A stretch of DNA of 64,000 nucleotides from positions 1 through 64,000 of the forward strand of contig CABXRG010000003.1 of NCBI GenBank assembly GCA_902514615.1, in the 5' to 3' direction. Shown piece by piece: positions 62,506-64,000 of this stretch (position 1 is its first letter; each line of letters begins with the position of its first letter). The stretch is from an uncultured Bacteroidota bacterium. GTDB lineage: Bacteria; Bacteroidota; Bacteroidia; Flavobacteriales; Flavobacteriaceae. The notes under the pieces were generated by a model, which saw nothing but the letters and a program-made list of their open reading frames with translations, was not told the DNA's origin and did no database searches. The translations under genes were made by a program, and so were the position numbers.

Positions 62506-63423
62506 ATGTCTGAGACAAAAACAGTTAATCAGGGTTGGGTAAAACTCAATAACACCAAAAAAGAGTCTAATTCTAAAATTAGAACTAAAAAACCAGACTG
62601 GATAAGAGTGAAACTTCCCATAGGGAAAAAATATACTCAACTTAGATCAACAGTTGAAAAAAATAATCTTCATACTATATGTGTTTCTGGTAACTGTCCT
62701 AATATGGGAGAATGTTGGACTGAGGGAACAGCTACTTTTATGATTCTTGGGAATATTTGTACTAGATCATGTGGTTTTTGTAATGTTCAGACTGGAAGTC
62801 CATTACCTGCTGATAAATTAGAACCATTTAAAGTAGCAAGGTCAATAAATATTATGGGAGTAAAACACGCAGTTTTAACTTCAGTTGATAGAGATGATTT
62901 GAAAGATGGAGGGTCCATTATCTGGGCTGAAACTGTTAATGCTGTTAGAGATTTAAATCCTAAGACTACAATTGAGACTTTAATACCAGATTTTAAAGGT
63001 GAATCAGGAAATATAGATAGAATTATAGAAGTTAATCCTGAAGTAGTTTCTCATAATCTTGAAACTGTTAGAAGATTAACTCGTGAAGTTAGAATTCAAG
63101 CTAAATATGATAGAAGTTTGGAAGTATTAAAATATTTAAAGGATAATGGAATTAATAGAACAAAATCTGGAATAATGCTTGGTCTTGGCGAGACAAAAGA
63201 AGAAGTGATAGAAACTATGAAAGATCTTCGTAATGTTGGAGTTGACATTGTAACATTAGGTCAATATCTTCAACCATCAAAGAAACATTTACCTGTTAAA
63301 AATTTTGTAACTCCTGATGAGTTTAAAGAATATGAGACAATTGCTAAGAAAATGGGATTCAGACATGTTGAGAGTGGACCCTTAGTTAGATCTTCTTATA
63401 AAGCTCATAAACATATTCATTAA
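62506..63423 (+). CDS. lipA: Lipoyl synthase (radical SAM)
   Basis: [24 protein letters not shown] at 62506 preferred over the TTG at 62497, which lies inside the -7 box. Confidence 0.97.
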   Translation: MSETKTVNQGWVKLNNTKKESNSKIRTKKPDWIRVKLPIGKKYTQLRSTVEKNNLHTICVSGNCPNMGECWTEGTATFMILGNICTRSCGFCNVQTGSPLPADKLEPFKVARSINIMGVKHAVLTSVDRDDLKDGGSIIWAETVNAVRDLNPKTTIETLIPDFKGESGNIDRIIEVNPEVVSHNLETVRRLTREVRIQAKYDRSLEVLKYLKDNGINRTKSGIMLGLGETKEEVIETMKDLRNVGVDIVTLGQYLQPSKKHLPVKNFVTPDEFKEYETIAKKMGFRHVESGPLVRSSYKAHKHIH

Positions 63424-64000
63424 TCTTTATTAATGTATTCTTCTAAACACCTATCAAAATTATTTTCATTTATATCATTCGGGAATTTTAGCCCTACCTC
63501 TATGTAATATATATCTCTATTATTAATTTTAGGTTTAAGTCTACCGAAGTCTTTTTCAGTAGTTAGAATTTTTTTATTGGCAGATATTTCAGTTATTTTA
63601 TCAACAGATGATTTGTTAAAATTATAATGATCAGAATATTTAAGATGTTTAAATTTTAATCCTTTAAATTTTAAAAAATTCACAAGATAGGATGAGTCTG
63701 CTATTCCCGTAACCAAAATAAAATTTTCTTCATTCAAAATTTCAATATCAATTTCTTCAGATTCTGATTTAATTTTTTGCAAATAAGTTAAGGAACTAAA
63801 AAATACTTTTTGATTTTCAATAGGGTTTAATGATTCCATAAATGAATCTTTATCTTTTCTAGATAAATTATCAGGACATTTTGTAACTACAATAAAGTCA
63901 GCTCTTTTAGCAGATTTTTTATCTTCTCTTAAATTTCCTATTGGAAGAATTTCATCCTTATAAAATGGGAATTGAAAAGTTGTAGTTAATATCATTAAAC
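63420..64000 (-). CDS. lpxK: Tetraacyldisaccharide 4'-kinase, C-terminal part (truncated by window end)
   Basis: [58 protein letters not shown]. Confidence 0.9.
   Translation of the reverse strand, partial: LMILTTTFQFPFYKDEILPIGNLREDKKSAKRADFIVVTKCPDNLSRKDKDSFMESLNPIENQKVFFSSLTYLQKIKSESEEIDIEILNEENFILVTGIADSSYLVNFLKFKGLKFKHLKYSDHYNFNKSSVDKITEISANKKILTTEKDFGRLKPKINNRDIYYIEVGLKFPNDINENNFDRCLEEYINKD

Noticed and set aside
1-64000. CRISPR array, IS element, prophage, toxin-antitoxin or defence system
   Set aside because: No tandem spaced repeats, transposase or integrase motifs, or defence-type domains seen; content is syntenic-looking housekeeping genes.

Overview
AT-rich, gene-dense chromosomal segment from what looks like a streamlined marine Bacteroidetes/Flavobacteriia genome. 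Lineage is inferred from gene content, the Bacteroidetes-type promoter motif (TTTG-N19-TAnnTTTG) and the absence of obvious Shine-Dalgarno sequences. Almost everything is housekeeping: Na+-NQR operon plus apbE, membrane pyrophosphatase, ftsH/cdsA/psd, valS, ddl, coaD, pyrE, murB, rsgA, gpmI, map, thyA/folA/fabD, ruvC, lipA, lpxK, an aromatic amino-acid operon, a metK-metY-metX operon, and tRNA-Val(GAC) and tRNA-Leu(UAG). I saw no mobile element, CRISPR array, phage or defence island. The most interesting signals are regulatory and architectural. (1) A 20-codon Phe/Tyr-rich leader peptide with mutually exclusive antiterminator and terminator hairpins lies immediately upstream of the pheA-tyrA-DAHPS/CM-aminotransferase operon, behind an exact Bacteroidetes promoter. 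(2) A SAM-II-like pseudoknot aptamer sits upstream of metK-metY-metX. (3) gpmI is split by one extra A in a 7-A run. (4) Several genes have the -7 promoter box only 4-9 nt before the start codon, implying leaderless or near-leaderless mRNAs. (5) All 12 convergent protein-gene junctions have 2 bp or less of spacing or overlap, four of them sharing a palindromic TTAA double stop. All calls come from reading the sequence and supplied ORFs; no searches were run.
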